This document shows, in pieces, positions 14,450 to 22,410 of a DNA stretch of 24,060 nucleotides. The number at the start of each line of letters is the position of its first letter. Position 1 is the stretch's first letter. The notes below the pieces were generated by a model. That model was given only the letters and a program-made list of their open reading frames with translations, did no database searches and was not told the origin of the DNA. The stretch is from JACPIL01 sp964362365. Lineage in GTDB: Archaea > Nanobdellota > Nanobdellia > Woesearchaeales > GW2011-AR9. Location of the stretch: NCBI GenBank assembly GCA_964362365.1, contig CAYIEF010000014.1:1-24060 (forward strand), written 5' to 3'. Position numbers and translations under genes: made by a program.

Positions 14450-16399
14450 ATGGAACCACCACCAGACCCAAAAACAAGCCAAAAAACCGCCTCAGAAACA
14501 GGCTCTACAAGCCCTAAAAAAGAGTACGGAGCAGCCCAGATCCAAGTACTGGAAGGTCTGGAAGCAGTGAAAAAACGCCCCGGCATGTATATTGGGGATA
14601 CTGGATTAAGGGGCCTCCATCACCTGGTCTGGGAAATCGTAGATAACTCTATTGACGAAGCTTTAGCCGGATTCTGTACCAAGATCAAGGTCATCGTCCA
14701 TACCGACAATTCTATCACTGTAGCTGATAACGGTCGAGGTATTCCTGTCGACATTCACCCAAAATACAATATGACTGCCTTACAAGTAGCCTTAACCAAG
14801 CTTCATGCCGGAGGTAAGTTTGATAAGGAATCCTATAAAGTATCGGGGGGATTGCATGGGGTGGGTTTAAGTGTTGTAAACGCCTTATCAATCGTTCTCG
14901 AAGTTCAAGTAAAGCGGGACGGAAAGGTCCACTACCAGAAGTATTCACAAGGAAACCCTCTCGGTGAAGTACAAGTTATCGGGAATACCCGCGAAACTGG
15001 AACTATTGTCCACTTCAAGCCAGACGATCAAATATTTCCTGAAACACAATATCACTACGATATCCTGGCTAAGCGCCTGAGAGAATTAGCCTTCCTTAAC
15101 CAAGGAATAGAGATAGAATTAGTTGACGAGCGTGAGCAAGAAAAACACGACTTATTCAGGTACGAAGGCGGCATCAGGCAGTTTGTCGAATACGTCGATC
15201 AAAACAAGCAGCCACTTCATGGAGTAATTTATTTTGAAAAAAGCAAAGACAATATTGCGGTAGAAATTGCTTTACGGTATAACTCCAGCTATCAGGAAAA
15301 CGTTTTTTCTTTCGTCAATAACATCAATACTATTGAAGGTGGTACCCATCTTTCTGGATTTAAGACAGCCCTCACCAGAGTGTTAAACAACTTTGCCAAG
15401 AAAATATTCAACGGCAAGGAAATAAAACTTACCGGCGATGACATGAAGGAAGGTTTGACTGCGGTCATCTCCGTCAAAGTTCCAGAGCCTTTATTTGAGG
15501 GTCAGACTAAAACCAAGCTGGGGAACAGCGACGTATTCGGAGTAGTAAGTTCTGTCGTAAATGACGAACTTAACACCTATTTCTCAGAAAATCCTACATC
15601 CGTCAAAACCATCATCAGCAAATGTATTGACGCTGCTAGAGCAAGGGAAGCGGCCAGAAAAGCGCGAGAATTAACCAGACGCAAAGGAGCATTAGATGGA
15701 GCAGGATTGCCGGGAAAATTAGCCGACTGCAGCAGCAAAGACATGACTAAATGTGAAATCTTCTTGGTGGAAGGCGATAGTGCAGGTGGCTCATGCAAGG
15801 GCGCAAGGAATCGTGAATTCCAAGCCATCTTACCGTTAAGAGGAAAAATACTTAACGTCGAAAAAGCACGCCTGCACAAGATCATGGAAAACAAAGAGAT
15901 CATCGCCATGATCACCGCTCTGGGAACAGGAGTGGGAGAAGAATTTGACGTTGCTAAATTACGCTATGACAAAGTGGTCATTATGACTGATGCTGATGTT
16001 GATGGATCGCATATTATGACTTTATTGTTAACCTTCTTTTACCGCCATATGGCTCCTTTAATTGAAAAAGGGCATGTTTACATTGCCATGCCTCCTTTAT
16101 ACAGATTACAAAAAGGAAAGCGAGTTGAATACCTTTATTCTGACGCTGAGAAAGATAAGTTAGCTGCAGAAATGGGCGAAGGTGTTGGCATCCAGCGTTA
16201 CAAAGGTTTGGGAGAAATGAACCCCCAGCAATTATGGGAAACCACCATGGACCCGGTAGTACGCAAGCTGAAGCAGGTTACAGTCGAAGACGCGGTCATC
16301 GCCGACCAGACCTTCACCATCCTCATGGGCGATGAAGTAGAGCCGAGACGAGAGTTTATTGAGAAGCATGCAAAAGAAGTGGTTAATTTGGATGTGTAG
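14450..16399 (+). CDS. gyrB: DNA gyrase subunit B (bacterial-type)
   Basis: GyrB is the ATPase and TOPRIM subunit of DNA gyrase, which introduces negative supercoils with GyrA. The 649-residue protein has an N-terminal Pro/Ser/Thr-rich tail of about 24 residues, then the GHKL ATPase (WEIVDNSIDEALAG near 61-74, NGRGIPVD near 94, GGLHGVGLSVVNALS), the transducer domain, the TOPRIM motif EGDSAGG near residue 441 and DADVDGSHI near 512, and the C-terminal QRYKGLGEMNPQQLW. In archaea gyrase is inherited from bacteria. No gyrA follows within the window; the next gene encodes a small membrane protein. The 24-residue tail has low complexity and precedes the usual family start. Confidence 0.96.
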   Translation: MEPPPDPKTSQKTASETGSTSPKKEYGAAQIQVLEGLEAVKKRPGMYIGDTGLRGLHHLVWEIVDNSIDEALAGFCTKIKVIVHTDNSITVADNGRGIPVDIHPKYNMTALQVALTKLHAGGKFDKESYKVSGGLHGVGLSVVNALSIVLEVQVKRDGKVHYQKYSQGNPLGEVQVIGNTRETGTIVHFKPDDQIFPETQYHYDILAKRLRELAFLNQGIEIELVDEREQEKHDLFRYEGGIRQFVEYVDQNKQPLHGVIYFEKSKDNIAVEIALRYNSSYQENVFSFVNNINTIEGGTHLSGFKTALTRVLNNFAKKIFNGKEIKLTGDDMKEGLTAVISVKVPEPLFEGQTKTKLGNSDVFGVVSSVVNDELNTYFSENPTSVKTIISKCIDAARAREAARKARELTRRKGALDGAGLPGKLADCSSKDMTKCEIFLVEGDSAGGSCKGARNREFQAILPLRGKILNVEKARLHKIMENKEIIAMITALGTGVGEEFDVAKLRYDKVVIMTDADVDGSHIMTLLLTFFYRHMAPLIEKGHVYIAMPPLYRLQKGKRVEYLYSDAEKDKLAAEMGEGVGIQRYKGLGEMNPQQLWETTMDPVVRKLKQVTVEDAVIADQTFTILMGDEVEPRREFIEKHAKEVVNLDV

Positions 16400-16408
16400 A
16401 GGTTAAAC

Positions 16409-16720
16409 ATGAGTGATTTAATAGAAACTGATCCAGTAAAGATTGCTAAAAAAGAAAGAAAGGAAAGCATTACGCGCATCGTTTCTGTCCTAGGATTTGC
16501 AGCCGGCTTGATAGGAATAATCTATGCAGTTCGTCCTGATTACTATCAGCAAGAATTAAAAAATAATTACTATTTTTGCAGCGACTTACTGGAAAAAACT
16601 TCAGATAATGCCGCCAATATTAATTTTGTCTATGATAAAGTAACTATTCCAGAAGGATTGCATGCCAGGAAAACCTGTTGGCATATTATTAATGAATACA
16701 GTAAGCCAAGAAGCCAATAA
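16409..16720 (+). CDS. Unknown 103-residue membrane protein downstream of gyrB
   Basis: I do not recognise this protein. A single membrane helix is visible at about residues 22-42 (ITRIVSVLGFAAGLIGIIYAV) after a Lys/Arg-rich N-terminal stretch, suggesting the N-terminus is inside and the rest outside. The outer part has two cysteines (in NYYFCSDLLEK and KTCWHII) that could pair. It starts 9 nt after gyrB, behind a Shine-Dalgarno-like AGAGG at 16398-16402, so it is probably translated from the gyrB mRNA. The location where gyrA is often found makes this gene a likely insertion or a replacement of the usual order. Confidence 0.6.
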   Translation: MSDLIETDPVKIAKKERKESITRIVSVLGFAAGLIGIIYAVRPDYYQQELKNNYYFCSDLLEKTSDNAANINFVYDKVTIPEGLHARKTCWHIINEYSKPRSQ

Positions 16721-16740
16721 CCTTAGCACAACAGCGATAC

Positions 16741-16795
16741 CTTTATAATACAACTACTTTTTTGCTTACAGTGACTAAGTATATTATCACGGAGG
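16741..16795 (+). promoter_or_regulatory. Promoter and Shine-Dalgarno sequence of the 78-residue gene
   Basis: CTTTATAATA (16741-16750) is a TATA box whose predicted start lies near 16771. That gives a 5' leader of about 30 nt containing GGAGG at 16791-16795, 7 nt before the ATG. This is one of the few genes here with a clear leader and ribosome-binding site. Confidence 0.55.
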
Positions 16796-16802
16796 AATTG
16801 CC

Positions 16803-17039
16803 ATGGCAGGATTTGACAAAAGTTTAGACAAAGAATTGTTTTCCAGAAGCGTAGAATTCGGAAATACCAAGATTACCGTAGCAGTATTCGCCTACAGCAA
16901 CGGGGTTCCCAAACTGCAGTTAAGCCGGGAAAATAAAGCAGCAGATGGAGAATGGTCTTTTACCAAATTAGGAAGGATGACCAAAAGCGAAGTGGAAGCA
17001 GTAATGCCGCTGATGGAAGAAGCGAAGAAGTATCTTTGA
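16803..17039 (+). CDS. Small conserved-type protein, possibly PC4/YdbC-like single-stranded DNA binding
   Basis: This 78-residue protein resembles a small family common in archaeal and bacterial candidate-phylum genomes that I remember only as hypothetical. The strand pattern (TKITVAVFAYSNGVPKLQLS, then WSFTKLGRMT) followed by a C-terminal helix (KSEVEAVMPLMEEAKKYL) is like PC4-type domains (strands then a helix), which bind single-stranded DNA as dimers. This is inference without alignment. It has its own promoter, a strong ribosome-binding site and a following T6 tract, so it is an independent, probably well-expressed unit. Confidence 0.65.
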   Translation: MAGFDKSLDKELFSRSVEFGNTKITVAVFAYSNGVPKLQLSRENKAADGEWSFTKLGRMTKSEVEAVMPLMEEAKKYL

Positions 17040-17045
17040 TTTTTT
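17040..17045 (+). terminator. T6 tract after the 78-residue gene
   Basis: Six Ts follow directly after the TGA stop (17037-17039), a typical archaeal U-tract terminator. It lies in the short gap before the convergent gene at 17056. Confidence 0.45.
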
Positions 17046-17055
17046 GGAGGTATGA

Positions 17056-17757
17056 TCACTTTTTACTAAAAATAAAATGAAGAAACTTTACCGGAGTTTT
17101 TCCGTCACTCCTCACGCTAAATGCGGCTCTCGCAACTTCTCTTTCTTCATGAATTTTTTCCTGATTAATCAAAACATACTTTTTCACATGACATTCAACG
17201 GGCGTTAATGGAGTGATATTATTTCTCTTTAAATCCAAACCATAACAAAACGCGCCCAATTTCCTGAATAACGAAGAATCATAAGTCAAAACCAGATAAG
17301 GATTAGGGATTTCTCTTCGTCCAGCTTTCCCGGGATAAGGATTAGTCCTTATACGATTTCCCCGTATTACCGTACCATCACCCAATTCATGAACAACATC
17401 TTCCTCCAGCACTGATTCCGAAGGAGTTAATTCCTTTTCACATATTTTCCTAATCTCCTGACCTAAGTCTAACTTCAAAACATTCTCTAAAGAACCTTGA
17501 GGAATAACCGCTTTCCCGCGCTTAAACCAGCCCGGCTCTTTAACCGCATATACTTCCACTTCATGCCCGACCAACCTACTATGCGTCGGTTCGGGAAATT
17601 TCTCATACAAATAAAGTTGTCTTCTAGCAAATTCTTCGGATATTCCTAGACTAGAAGCTAACGCATGGTCGGCAAGACAACGAGAATAAAAACCATTATT
17701 CCCGCCGAACTTTTCATTAGGGTTAAAGAAGCCGGTGTAACGTTTTTGTCTAGCCAT
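17056..17757 (-). CDS. Unknown 233-residue protein
   Basis: I do not recognise this soluble, basic protein; there is no signal peptide or membrane helix. It starts MARQKRYTGFFNPNEKFGG and ends VKFLHFIFSKK, with an ELGDGTVIRGNRIRTNPYPG stretch in the middle and three widely spaced cysteines. A minus-strand TATA-like CTTTTTAAG at 17780-17788 lies 27 bp before the ATG, predicting a leaderless message. It stands alone between convergent and tandem neighbours, downstream of smc on the same strand. The length and clear promoter argue for a real gene. Confidence 0.65.
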   Translation of the reverse strand: MARQKRYTGFFNPNEKFGGNNGFYSRCLADHALASSLGISEEFARRQLYLYEKFPEPTHSRLVGHEVEVYAVKEPGWFKRGKAVIPQGSLENVLKLDLGQEIRKICEKELTPSESVLEEDVVHELGDGTVIRGNRIRTNPYPGKAGRREIPNPYLVLTYDSSLFRKLGAFCYGLDLKRNNITPLTPVECHVKKYVLINQEKIHEEREVARAAFSVRSDGKTPVKFLHFIFSKK

Positions 17758-17779
17758 AACTTAAGCTGGAGAGAAGCTA

Positions 17780-17790
17780 CTTAAAAAGTT
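17780..17790 (-). promoter_or_regulatory. TATA box of the 233-residue gene, overlapping the smc 3' T-tract
   Basis: Minus-strand AACTTTTTAAG is centred 27 bp before the ATG at 17757. The T5 run is also the first U-rich tract after the smc stop codon at 17809, so the element may both terminate smc and start the next gene. Confidence 0.45.
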
Positions 17791-17808
17791 TTCGTAAATT
17801 TTGCGCCT

Positions 17809-20800
17809 CTAAATCTTCAAACTGGTTACCTTGCTCACTCCATCTTTCATGCTGACACCGAACAAGGTATCTGCTTCGGAAATAATGGCGTCGTTGTGGG
17901 AGATGACAATATACTGCGCCCGATCAGCATAACTTCTGATCAGCTTAGCTAAGATTTCAGAGTTCTGCTTGTCCAAAGCAGCATCAATTTCATCTAAGAT
18001 GTAGAAAGATGCAGGCTGGTATTCCTGAATCGCAAAGATGAATGATAATGCCGTAAGCGTTTTCTCTCCACCAGAAAGCGATTTAATATCCATGAATCTG
18101 TTTCCAGTCAGTTTAACCTTAATATTAAGCCCTGCTTCAAATGGATTCTCTGCATTTTCTAATTCTAAATAGGCTTTCCCTTTCGTGAAAAGGTTGCCAA
18201 AGATTTTCTGGAAGTTGTCATTAGCTTTGTCAAAGGTTCTCATAAAGTGTTCTTTTTTCTTGGTTTCAATCTCGTTCATTAACGTTAAGACATCAGTTTT
18301 TTCCTTTCCTAATCCTTCCTTTTTCTCCAGCAGTTTATTGAATTCAACTTCTACCAGTTCATATACTTCCAATGCTTTCATATTCACGGCAGACATCTGG
18401 CTGAGCATCACTTCGAACTTGCTGATCTCCTGTTTTAATTCTTCTATTGATTTATGTTCCAGCAGCTGCACTCCTTTATACCTGAAAAATTCTTCTTGCA
18501 GTCCAGCTAATTTTGCTTTCACTTCCGCATTCTTTAATGAGATTAAATTAACCTCCCGTTCGCAGTCCCTGCTCCTCTCCCGTAAACTTTCGATTTCATG
18601 CTCTGCTTTACTTACCTCGGCACTTAGCTTTTCTCTGGTTGCAAATAATCCTTTATATGATGAATAGAATTCCTTACTTTCTTTTTCCTTTACTTCCAAG
18701 TCTTTTTCCTTATTTTGAATGCTGGAAGTAAGTTTTGCAATCTCTTGGGTAAACTTTTGTTCTTCCTTATCGTGCTGCTTGGAAATTTCTCTAATTTTTT
18801 CTTTCTCTGGCGCCAGCATCTGCTCCATTCTATTCAACAGATTCTTCAAATCGCTCTCCATGCGTAATGTATCTTCCCTGCATTTCTGCCGTGAATCCTC
18901 GAAGGCGCTTAATTGCGCTAACAGTCGTGGATCACGCAGCTGGTTGACTTCTAACCGCAGCGCTTGTTTCCTAGACTTTAAGCCTGCCAATCCCTTGTTC
19001 AAGACCATAATATTCTTCTGCACCGTAGCTAAGGAAGCATCAACATCTTTCAATCTGACCTGCAATTCTTTCTTCAAATCATGGGACGCTTCTAAGTCGT
19101 GAGTGTCTAAGTGCAATGATTTTTCTAACTTGATGACTTCCGCTTCCAATTCTGCGCGACTGGTTCGCAATGCCGTGATTTCCAAAAGATTAGCATCACG
19201 CTTCTGCTCCACGCTGGCAAGCACGCCCTGCCATTCTGTCAATTCTTTTTCTACTTTTTCTAACTCTTCCAATGAATCTTTTTCTTTAAAACCTAAAGAT
19301 GCTTTCCGGGCAGAAAATCCGCCGCGCATCACCCCGCTTTCTTCGGCCAGGCTTCCATCCAGCGTGACCATGCGGGTAGTTCCAATCCCTATTTTACGGG
19401 CAGAATCAAGATTTTCTACTACCAAAGTTTTTCCAAAGACATAGGCAAAGGCTTTTTTGTATTGTGGCTTGAAAGTAACCAAATTAAGAGCAAAATCGTG
19501 CACGCCAGCTTTTTTCAATTGCTTTTGATCTTCCGCACTGATATCATTATAGCGAATTTTATTGAGGGGGATAAAAGAAGCTGAACCTAATTTGTTTTCC
19601 TTGAGATAAGCGATGCAATCTGCAGCCGTCCCATCATCTTCTACTACGATATGGTTCATCCTTGCTCCGGCCGATGCTTCCAGCGCTTGAGCGTATTTTT
19701 TATTAACCTGTCCAAGCTCGACAATTGTTCCATGTACGCCTTTGAACTTCTTTTTATTTTCTAAAATGCTGCGTACAGCCAGATCAGTAGCCAAATTAGC
19801 CTGATAGATCATGGTCTTGGCATTTAACTGCGCCTGCTTTTCCTGTACTTCCACTAGTTTTCGTCGTGCGTTTCCTAGTTGCGAAGCATAACTGCTGTCT
19901 TGTTCCAAGCATTTGTTTAATTTCAAGGTGGCATTCTTAAAATCATTTTTATGTTTTTGCAACACTTCCATCTGCTGCTTATGTTCTTTCTCTACTTCCT
20001 TGACTTTGGCGATGCGCTCATCAAGACTATTGAGCTGGAATTCAACTTGATCTTTCTCTCGCAGCAATTCCTGCTGCTTCTGCCGCACTTGCTGCGCTTC
20101 TTCCTGCTTCTGCTCAATCAACACATCCTTCTGTTCCATTTCTTTCTCAAGCTCCTGAGAAGATTCAATATTGTGCTTTTTCTTGAACTGAGCAATATTT
20201 TTCTCTAACTCCTGCAACTCTTTTTGTTTGCCGTTGATATTCTGCTGGAGCTGCTGCTGCTGCTTATCCTGCGCAGAAGCTTTTTCATTAAGCTCATCCA
20301 TCTCTACTGCGAACTGGTCCTTCCTTTGCTTGATCTTGTTGATCTCATCTTTTAAAGTAGAAACTCTGGTTTTTTCTTCCGCTAAAGACACTTTCAGGTC
20401 TTCAATCTGCCTATGCACTTTGAGCTGTTCTTTTTCACCCTTTTGCTCGATCTCTTTGTTAATGTTAGCGATCTGAACTTTATGTTCTTCTGCTTTTTTT
20501 CGCAGGCCAGATACTTTTTCTTCCAAGGCCTTGATTTTTTCTTGCTGCTTGGCGATTTCAGCATCATGTGTTTCTTTTACTGCTTCCCGCTCTTTCATCT
20601 GCACATGTAAATAAGTCGCTTTATTGGAATCGATCCGATCTTTCAATTCCTTAAACTTCATAGCCTGATCACGGTCTTTCTTTAACTCTTTAAGGTAGGT
20701 CTTCCGTTCGGTAAGAATGATATCTGCATTGTTGAGTTTTTCTTCAACTTTCTGAAGCTCTAACAGCGCTTTGTGCTTCTTTTCTTCGTAAATGGAGACG

Positions 20801-21300
20801 TCGCTGATTTCTTCGATGATCTTACGCCGTTCCATAGTGGGCATATCTACGAAGCTGGTAATGTCACCTTGGAGAATGATATTATAACCTTCTGGATTGA
20901 TTTTTGCAGTGGCTAAAAGATCTAATACTTCAGTACGGGTTTTCTTTTGCCCATTGATTCTGTAGACACTCCCGCCGTCTTTGGTAATGGAACGATTGAT
21001 CACCACTTCCTGATCGCTGACTGGAAAAGTTTTATTCTTATTATCAAAAGCGATTTCTACGTAGGCCGAGGTTGCTGGCTTTTTATCCTTGCCTCCATTG
21101 AATATTAGGTTAGAAGCCTTTTCCGCCCGCATGGATTTGGCAGATAAACGACCTAGAACGAAACAGAGTGCGTCACCTACGTTAGACTTTCCGGAACCAT
21201 TCGGACCTAGAATACAATTATATTTTCCATCCAAAGGGACTTCCGTTTTATGGGCAAAACTCTTGAATCCGTGGATGGCGATGCGGTTGATGGTAGTCAT
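17809..21300 (-). CDS. smc: Chromosome segregation/condensin protein SMC
   Basis: SMC is the ATPase that forms large DNA-bridging rings for chromosome organisation and segregation. The 1163-residue protein has the Walker A motif GPNGSGKS at 32-39, a long N-terminal coiled coil (about 170-500), a hinge near 510-640 (GVHGTIVELGQVNKKYAQAL; SGVMRGGFSARKASL marks its exit), a second coiled coil, the ABC signature LSGGEKTL from 1075 and Walker B FYILDEIDAALD from 1099. The length is normal. The many long reading frames on the opposite strand reflect coiled-coil codon bias. ScpA/ScpB (kleisin) genes are not in the window. The gene has its own promoter and sits downstream of a winged-helix gene on the same strand. 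Confidence 0.96.
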   Translation of the reverse strand: MTTINRIAIHGFKSFAHKTEVPLDGKYNCILGPNGSGKSNVGDALCFVLGRLSAKSMRAEKASNLIFNGGKDKKPATSAYVEIAFDNKNKTFPVSDQEVVINRSITKDGGSVYRINGQKKTRTEVLDLLATAKINPEGYNIILQGDITSFVDMPTMERRKIIEEISDVSIYEEKKHKALLELQKVEEKLNNADIILTERKTYLKELKKDRDQAMKFKELKDRIDSNKATYLHVQMKEREAVKETHDAEIAKQQEKIKALEEKVSGLRKKAEEHKVQIANINKEIEQKGEKEQLKVHRQIEDLKVSLAEEKTRVSTLKDEINKIKQRKDQFAVEMDELNEKASAQDKQQQQLQQNINGKQKELQELEKNIAQFKKKHNIESSQELEKEMEQKDVLIEQKQEEAQQVRQKQQELLREKDQVEFQLNSLDERIAKVKEVEKEHKQQMEVLQKHKNDFKNATLKLNKCLEQDSSYASQLGNARRKLVEVQEKQAQLNAKTMIYQANLATDLAVRSILENKKKFKGVHGTIVELGQVNKKYAQALEASAGARMNHIVVEDDGTAADCIAYLKENKLGSASFIPLNKIRYNDISAEDQKQLKKAGVHDFALNLVTFKPQYKKAFAYVFGKTLVVENLDSARKIGIGTTRMVTLDGSLAEESGVMRGGFSARKASLGFKEKDSLEELEKVEKELTEWQGVLASVEQKRDANLLEITALRTSRAELEAEVIKLEKSLHLDTHDLEASHDLKKELQVRLKDVDASLATVQKNIMVLNKGLAGLKSRKQALRLEVNQLRDPRLLAQLSAFEDSRQKCREDTLRMESDLKNLLNRMEQMLAPEKEKIREISKQHDKEEQKFTQEIAKLTSSIQNKEKDLEVKEKESKEFYSSYKGLFATREKLSAEVSKAEHEIESLRERSRDCEREVNLISLKNAEVKAKLAGLQEEFFRYKGVQLLEHKSIEELKQEISKFEVMLSQMSAVNMKALEVYELVEVEFNKLLEKKEGLGKEKTDVLTLMNEIETKKKEHFMRTFDKANDNFQKIFGNLFTKGKAYLELENAENPFEAGLNIKVKLTGNRFMDIKSLSGGEKTLTALSFIFAIQEYQPASFYILDEIDAALDKQNSEILAKLIRSYADRAQYIVISHNDAIISEADTLFGVSMKDGVSKVTSLKI

Positions 21301-21340
21301 TATGAAATGCCTCTTTTCAAGGTAGAATGTTTTATTTTGG

Positions 21341-21350
21341 CTTTATAAAG
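21341..21350 (-). promoter_or_regulatory. smc promoter TATA box
   Basis: CTTTATAAAG is a perfect palindrome, so it could work in both directions, but only smc is placed suitably. The predicted start near 21318 gives a leader of about 18 nt containing minus-strand GAGG (21313-21310) before the ATG at 21300. Confidence 0.5.
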
Positions 21351-21373
21351 ATTGCGGAGAGGTTTGCTAAAAT

Positions 21374-21706
21374 TTATGCTAGCACTTCCAACTTCTTTTT
21401 GGTTGGCTCTTCCAGCTGATTAAGCCTTTCCAGAAGCAACTTATGGTATAATTCAATCAACTGCCCAGCGAGGATATTATCTTTATTAATTTTGTAAAGG
21501 GTCGCCCGACCAATTTTCCTGGTCTTAATCACTATTCCTAATTCCAACAATTTAGGAACTAATGTATTTAAAGTTCCCCAACTTACTCCCGCATTAAGCA
21601 AATCAGTAAGAGTGTAATCAAAATCACGCCCTTCTATCAAGTACTGAAGTATCCTCATTCGCGGGGTATCGCCCACATAGTCCAAAAAGAGTGATTCTTG
21701 CGTCAT
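21374..21706 (-). CDS. Winged-helix (ArsR-like) transcriptional regulator
   Basis: This 110-residue protein has the winged helix-turn-helix plan: helix 1 with TPRMRILQYLIEG, helix 2 (YTLTDLLNAG), recognition helix (SWGTLNTLVPKLLELG), then the wing IVIKTRKIGRATLYKINKDN and a long C-terminal helix probably for dimerisation (AGQLIELYHKLLLERLNQLEE). It resembles ArsR/PadR-type archaeal regulators. It is divergently placed to the small gene at 21774, and a palindrome lies between them. The TATA box (TTTAAAT, 21731-21737) is about 28 bp before its ATG. The target and ligand are unknown. There is no cysteine metal-binding motif. Confidence 0.8.
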   Translation of the reverse strand: MTQESLFLDYVGDTPRMRILQYLIEGRDFDYTLTDLLNAGVSWGTLNTLVPKLLELGIVIKTRKIGRATLYKINKDNILAGQLIELYHKLLLERLNQLEEPTKKKLEVLA

Positions 21707-21730
21707 GTTCTTTCTAAAATTAGGGAATTA

Positions 21731-21737
21731 TTTAAAT
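21731..21737 (-). promoter_or_regulatory. TATA box of the winged-helix regulator gene
   Basis: TTTAAAT is centred 28 bp from the ATG at 21706, predicting a leaderless start. It lies 6 bp from the palindrome at 21744-21767, on the regulator side. Confidence 0.5.
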
Positions 21738-21743
21738 CTTTTG

Positions 21744-21767
21744 TTATTATACATCAATGTACAATAA
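21744..21767. promoter_or_regulatory. Palindromic operator between divergent genes
   Basis: TTATTATACAT, the spacer CA and ATGTACAATAA form an 11-bp inverted repeat with one mismatch. It overlaps the TATA-like TTATACA (centre near 21748) placed 26 bp before the GTG start at 21774. A dimeric winged-helix protein from the neighbouring gene is the natural candidate to bind it. Confidence 0.5.
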
Positions 21768-21773
21768 GTTAAA

Positions 21774-22097
21774 GTGAAAAATATTAATGAGTTATTAAAC
21801 AGCTCAGTTGTGGAAGAAATAGATGTCATCAAAAGGCTTATTTTAGAAAAGCTTATCCGCGCTAATATCTGGGGAGGAAAACATACTCCTTTAGATTTTG
21901 TAACCAAAGGAATTCCAGAACATTACCGCAATACCCATAAAGGAATGAAAGTTATAGATAGAGTTTTGAAGGAACTAGCCAATGATGAATGGATAATTAT
22001 TTTAGCAAAGAGAACTGGAAAAGGTTCTGATGAGCATATTTCCTTAAATCCAAGAAAAGTAGGTGAGATTAAACCATGGCTGGAAAGAATGGAATAA
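21774..22097 (+). CDS. Small winged-helix-like protein of unknown function (GTG start)
   Basis: This 107-residue protein begins with GTG. The central part (EKLIRANIWGGKHTPLDFVT, then KGMKVIDRVLKELANDEWII) and the ending in HISLNPRKVGEI look like a small archaeal winged-helix family I recall only as hypothetical. It is divergent from the winged-helix regulator and its TATA box lies inside the palindrome 21744-21767, so the regulator may control it. A leaderless GTG message is predicted from the 26-bp spacing. It is followed by an overlapping very short frame. Confidence 0.6.
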   Translation: MKNINELLNSSVVEEIDVIKRLILEKLIRANIWGGKHTPLDFVTKGIPEHYRNTHKGMKVIDRVLKELANDEWIIILAKRTGKGSDEHISLNPRKVGEIKPWLERME

Positions 22098-22221
22098 CCA
22101 AGGAAGAATTAAAACTAGTCAAAAAACTTGTGAAAATTACGAAAGAGAAAAATCTTTTTTGACAGCAGAAGAATTGTTTGAGAGGTTACGATCCAATTCT
22201 CATCTTGATAACCTGGACTAA
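22076..22221 (+). pseudogene. Short gene possibly interrupted by a frameshift at a T6 run
   Basis: From the ATG at 22076 a 28-codon frame ends in TGA at 22160-22162, just after AATCTTTTTT. One more T would join it to a coherent charged continuation (TAEELFERL, RSNSHLDNLD) ending at TAA 22219-22221, for about 48 residues. This could be a disrupted gene or a homopolymer sequencing error. Alternatively, the T6 run is simply the terminator of the unit and the small frame is meaningless. The frame overlaps the end of the previous gene by 22 nt and the end of the convergent gene at 22186. Confidence 0.3.
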
Positions 22222-22410
22222 AAGCCTCGTGGCAAGATCATTATTATAAAATCCGCAACGCGCATATTTCCGTTGCGAGTCAGCATACAAAATAACATCT
22301 TTTTCTCTGGCTTCGCCGAGAAAGCCGTAATGCTTAATCTCTCCAAGAGCATTAATTCTATTTCCAATCAATGCAACATAGGCATCTTCAACTTTTTCAG
22401 TTAGGCTCAT
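22186..22410 (-). CDS. Unknown 74-residue protein at the end of the TraB-like operon
   Basis: I do not recognise this protein: a short, soluble sequence, SLTEKVEDAYVALIGNRINA, then KDVILYADSQRKYARCGFYN and an amphipathic end. The ATG shares the four bases ATGA with the stop of the TraB-like gene at 22407, so the two are almost certainly translated together. Its stop overlaps the possible frameshifted gene on the plus strand. The only function hint is the operon partners, which do not point to a pathway. Confidence 0.6.
   Translation of the reverse strand: MSLTEKVEDAYVALIGNRINALGEIKHYGFLGEAREKDVILYADSQRKYARCGFYNNDLATRLLVQVIKMRIGS

Noticed and set aside
18185..20610. Long plus-strand open frames opposite smc
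   Set aside because: They arise from coiled-coil codon bias; the proteins are Leu/Phe/Ser-rich with no family features or ribosome-binding sites.
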